Part shown: positions 62,007-64,000 of the stretch, one piece after another
How positions within the stretch are numbered: position 1 is the first letter of the stretch
Layout of the letters: every line of letters starts with the position of its first letter
Source: Nocardioides sambongensis
Lineage (GTDB): Bacteria > Actinomycetota > Actinomycetes > Propionibacteriales > Nocardioidaceae
Length of the DNA: 64,000 nt
Reading direction: 5' to 3'
NCBI RefSeq assembly: GCF_006494815.1
Contig: NZ_CP041091.1
Location: 3,734,501-3,798,500 of the forward strand
Made by a program: the position numbers and the translations under genes
Notes under the pieces: generated by a model
What the model saw: the letters and a program-made list of their open reading frames with translations, nothing else
Databases searched by the model: none
Told to the model about the DNA's origin: nothing

Positions 62007-63409
62007 GCACCACCGGCGGGGGCACCGACCCGGCAGCCGACGCTGCGGAGGTCCAGCGGCTGCGCGAGGAGGTGGCCCGGCTCAAGGCGCAGGTCGCCGA
62101 GCCGGCCGCCGCGGACCCGGTCGCCGACGAGGCGACGCCGGGCGGGCGTCGTACCGGATGGTGGCGGCCGGTGGTCGCGACCGTCCTGATCGTGGTGATG
62201 GCGCTGCTGTCGGTGGTCTCGGTGGTCGCCCGCTGGGCCCACGACGAGGTCTCCGACACCGACCGGTACGTCGAGACCGTGGCCCCGCTCGCCGAGGACC
62301 CGGTGGTGCAGGCGGCGGCGATCGACCGGATCACCAACGAGATCGTGACCCGGCTGGAGATCGAGGCGGTGACCCAGCAGGGCATCGACGCGCTGACCGA
62401 GCGCGGCCTGCCGCCCCTCGCGGCCACCAGCCTGCAGGCGCTGGCCGACCCGCTGGCCGGCGCGGTGGAGAGCTTCATCCGCCAACAGGTGACCAGGCTG
62501 GTCGAGTCCGAGACCTTCGCCCAGGCCTGGGAGCAGGCCAACCGGCAGGCGCACACCCAGTTGGTGGCGGTCCTCACCGGCAAGGACGGCGACAGCGTCG
62601 AGGTCACCGACAACGCGGTCAGGGTGAACCTGGCGACGGTGATCGAGGCCGTCCAGATGGCCCTGGTCGAGCGCGGGTTCACCCTTGCCGAGCGGCTGCC
62701 CACGATCAACGCGGAGTTCACCATCTTCGCCTCCGCCGACCTGGCCAGGGCCCAGAGCGGCTTCCGGATCCTCAGCGCGCTCAGCGTCTGGCTGCCGATC
62801 GTGGCACTGCTCTGCCTGGCCGGCGCGGTCGCGGTCGGGCGCTCGCGCCGGCGTACCTTCGTCGCCGGGGCGCTGGCGCTGGGGCTGGCGATGCTGTTGC
62901 TCGGGGTCGCGCTCAACGTCTTCCGCGAGATCTACGCCAACGCGATCCCGGCCGACCAGATCCGCACCGACGTCGCGGTGATCGTCTACGACGCGCTGGT
63001 CGAGTTCATCCGGGTCAATCTCCGCGCGGTCCTCGTGATCGCCCTGGCCGCCGCGTTCATCGCCTGGGTCTCCGGACCGGAGCGGACCCCGACGGCGCTG
63101 CGTCGCGGGACCGGTACGGCGCTGGCCGCCGTGCGCGGCGGCGGCGAACGGGTCGGTGTGAACACCGGGCGGTTCGGGGTCGCGCTGCACGAGTACCAGG
63201 TGCCGCTGCGGATCGGTGTGCTCGCCGCCGCCCTGGTGATCTACGTGATGCGCGACCACCCCAGTGGTGCGTTCGCTCTCTGGCTGGTCGCGATCACCGC
63301 GGTGGTCCTGCTGCTGGTCGCGGTGCTCGCGCGTCCGGCGCCGGTCACCGTCGGCGCGCCGGAGCCGGAGCCGGCGGGCGGGCCGGGAGCGGGCACACCC
63401 GACGCCTGA
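62003..63409 (+). CDS. Conserved actinobacterial membrane protein, function unknown
   Basis: 468 residues. N-terminal coiled coil (EVQRLREEVARLKAQVAEP, about 13-32), TM helix (VVATVLIVVMALLSVVSVVA), a long extracytoplasmic region of about 190 residues starting DTDRYVETVAPLAEDPVVQA, then four or more TM helices (LPIVALLCLAGAVAVG; FVAGALALGLAMLLLGVALN; AVLVIALAAAFIAWVSG; two near the end) and a Pro/Gly/Ala tail. The phrase VSDTDRYVxTVxPLAxDPxVQ is widespread in actinobacterial membrane proteins of this type, but I know no defined function. ATG 62003 is coupled to hdeD. Confidence 0.75.
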   Translation: MSTTGGGTDPAADAAEVQRLREEVARLKAQVAEPAAADPVADEATPGGRRTGWWRPVVATVLIVVMALLSVVSVVARWAHDEVSDTDRYVETVAPLAEDPVVQAAAIDRITNEIVTRLEIEAVTQQGIDALTERGLPPLAATSLQALADPLAGAVESFIRQQVTRLVESETFAQAWEQANRQAHTQLVAVLTGKDGDSVEVTDNAVRVNLATVIEAVQMALVERGFTLAERLPTINAEFTIFASADLARAQSGFRILSALSVWLPIVALLCLAGAVAVGRSRRRTFVAGALALGLAMLLLGVALNVFREIYANAIPADQIRTDVAVIVYDALVEFIRVNLRAVLVIALAAAFIAWVSGPERTPTALRRGTGTALAAVRGGGERVGVNTGRFGVALHEYQVPLRIGVLAAALVIYVMRDHPSGAFALWLVAITAVVLLLVAVLARPAPVTVGAPEPEPAGGPGAGTPDA

Positions 63410-63524
63410 CACCCGCGCCGGGCCGACGTACCGTGATCCCGGCGCGGCCAGGAGCAGCGACATCCCCGGCGGCTCACCGGGTCGGATGCCCCCGCTGGCG
63501 CCGCCGATGGACGATCCTGGGTCC

Positions 63525-63935
63525 ATGACGAACACTGAGAGCTACGCCAAGGATGCGTGGACGGACGGGCTGTCGATCTTCGCGGCCGTCGTCCTGATGA
63601 CCGTCGGACTCTTCCAGGTCATCGAAGGAATTGCGGCGATCGCGGAGGACGAGTTCCTCGTGGCCGGCGCCAACTACGTCTTCGAGTTCGACCTGACCAC
63701 CTGGGGCTGGATCCACCTCCTGGTCGGCATCGTCCTCGTGGTCACCGGCGGCGCGCTGCTCGCCGGCCAGACCTGGGCGGTCATCGTCGGGATGAGCCTC
63801 GCCGTGGCCTCGGCCGTGGTGAACTTCGCCTGGCTGCCGTTCCAGCCGTTCTGGGCGATCGCGATCATCGCCCTCGACGTCGCCGTGATCTGGGCGCTCG
63901 GCCGCCTGCTCACCGCACCCCGCCCCACCGCCTGA
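63525..63935 (+). CDS. DUF7144-like four-TM membrane protein
   Basis: 136 residues with four TM helices (GLSIFAAVVLMTVGLFQVIE; WIHLLVGIVLVVTGGALLAG; IVGMSLAVASAVVNFAWLPF; WAIAIIALDVAVIWALG). The conserved pattern FxxVxLxxxGxFQxIxGIxAI and WGWIHLxxG is shared with a common actinobacterial family. ATG 63525. Preceded by a 115-base gap after the previous gene. Function unknown. The last 65 bases of the window hold nothing I can support. Confidence 0.7.
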   Translation: MTNTESYAKDAWTDGLSIFAAVVLMTVGLFQVIEGIAAIAEDEFLVAGANYVFEFDLTTWGWIHLLVGIVLVVTGGALLAGQTWAVIVGMSLAVASAVVNFAWLPFQPFWAIAIIALDVAVIWALGRLLTAPRPTA

Positions 63936-64000
63936 GACCTCCGGTCCGTCCGTCCCGTCCCTGCTCCGCGGCACGCCGATGCCGTGGCGGGCGGACGAAT

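Overview
The window is a GC-rich chromosomal segment (very strong G/C at third codon positions, many GTG starts, 4-base ATGA/GTGA gene overlaps) from an actinobacterium. The gene order ppiA, rhomboid protease, crgA, a DUF881 gene, pknB-pknA-pbpA-rodA-pstP-fhaB-fhaA, then tRNA-Leu(CAG), is the conserved actinobacterial growth/division locus. Overall content suggests Nocardioides or a close relative; that is an inference from style, not a proof. I see no phage, insertion sequence, CRISPR array or replication origin.

Layout. 1-3018: GH65 disaccharide phosphorylase (cut by the left edge) and a beta-phosphoglucomutase-like HAD enzyme. 3233-12235: one 3000-residue secreted protein of cadherin/Ig-like, malectin-like, beta-propeller, hydin-like and FN3 modules. 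12336-17654: cytochrome P450, then an arginine/ornithine-type antiporter, arginine deiminase and a flippase-like membrane protein. 17892-22909: CoA-disulfide-reductase-like flavoprotein, metallo-hydrolase, SURF1, DUF3817, a CDF metal exporter with its ArsR/CmtR-like sensor, and a small Pro-rich membrane protein. 23110-37050: ppiA, rhomboid, malonyl-CoA-synthetase-like ligase, CrgA, DUF881, the seven-gene kinase/penicillin-binding operon, and tRNA-Leu with a terminator. 37233-39216: BrnT/BrnA-like toxin-antitoxin pair, TetR plus SRPBCC gene. 39359-41132: persulfide dioxygenase-rhodanese and rhodanese behind two CsoR-type palindromes. 41259-51063: a catabolic regulon. 51060-63935: flavin monooxygenase, HsmA-like protein, alkylsulfatase, glutaryl-CoA-dehydrogenase-like enzyme, MFS exporter, two divergent SulP transporters, HdeD and two further membrane proteins.

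The most interesting unit is 41259-51063. Four copies of an 18-bp palindrome (consensus TRACYRACGCGTCAGTYA, with one or two deviations per copy) lie in front of a nitronate-monooxygenase-like gene, a divergent pair (NCS1 permease with a 53-residue membrane peptide / FAD amine oxidase), a TetR gene, and an acyl-CoA dehydrogenase-CoA ligase-aldehyde dehydrogenase operon. Read as a pathway this is uptake of an amine or N-heterocycle, oxidation to an aldehyde, oxidation to an acid, CoA activation and alpha,beta-dehydrogenation, under one TetR repressor. A second unusual item is PknB, whose extracellular PASTA region is followed by thrombospondin-type-3-like Ca-binding repeats.

Data quality: about ten genes are broken by what length arithmetic shows to be single missing bases, most in G-runs (often GGGCGG). 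Because they hit conserved genes such as pstP, I treat them as sequencing deletions and annotate the genes across the breaks.
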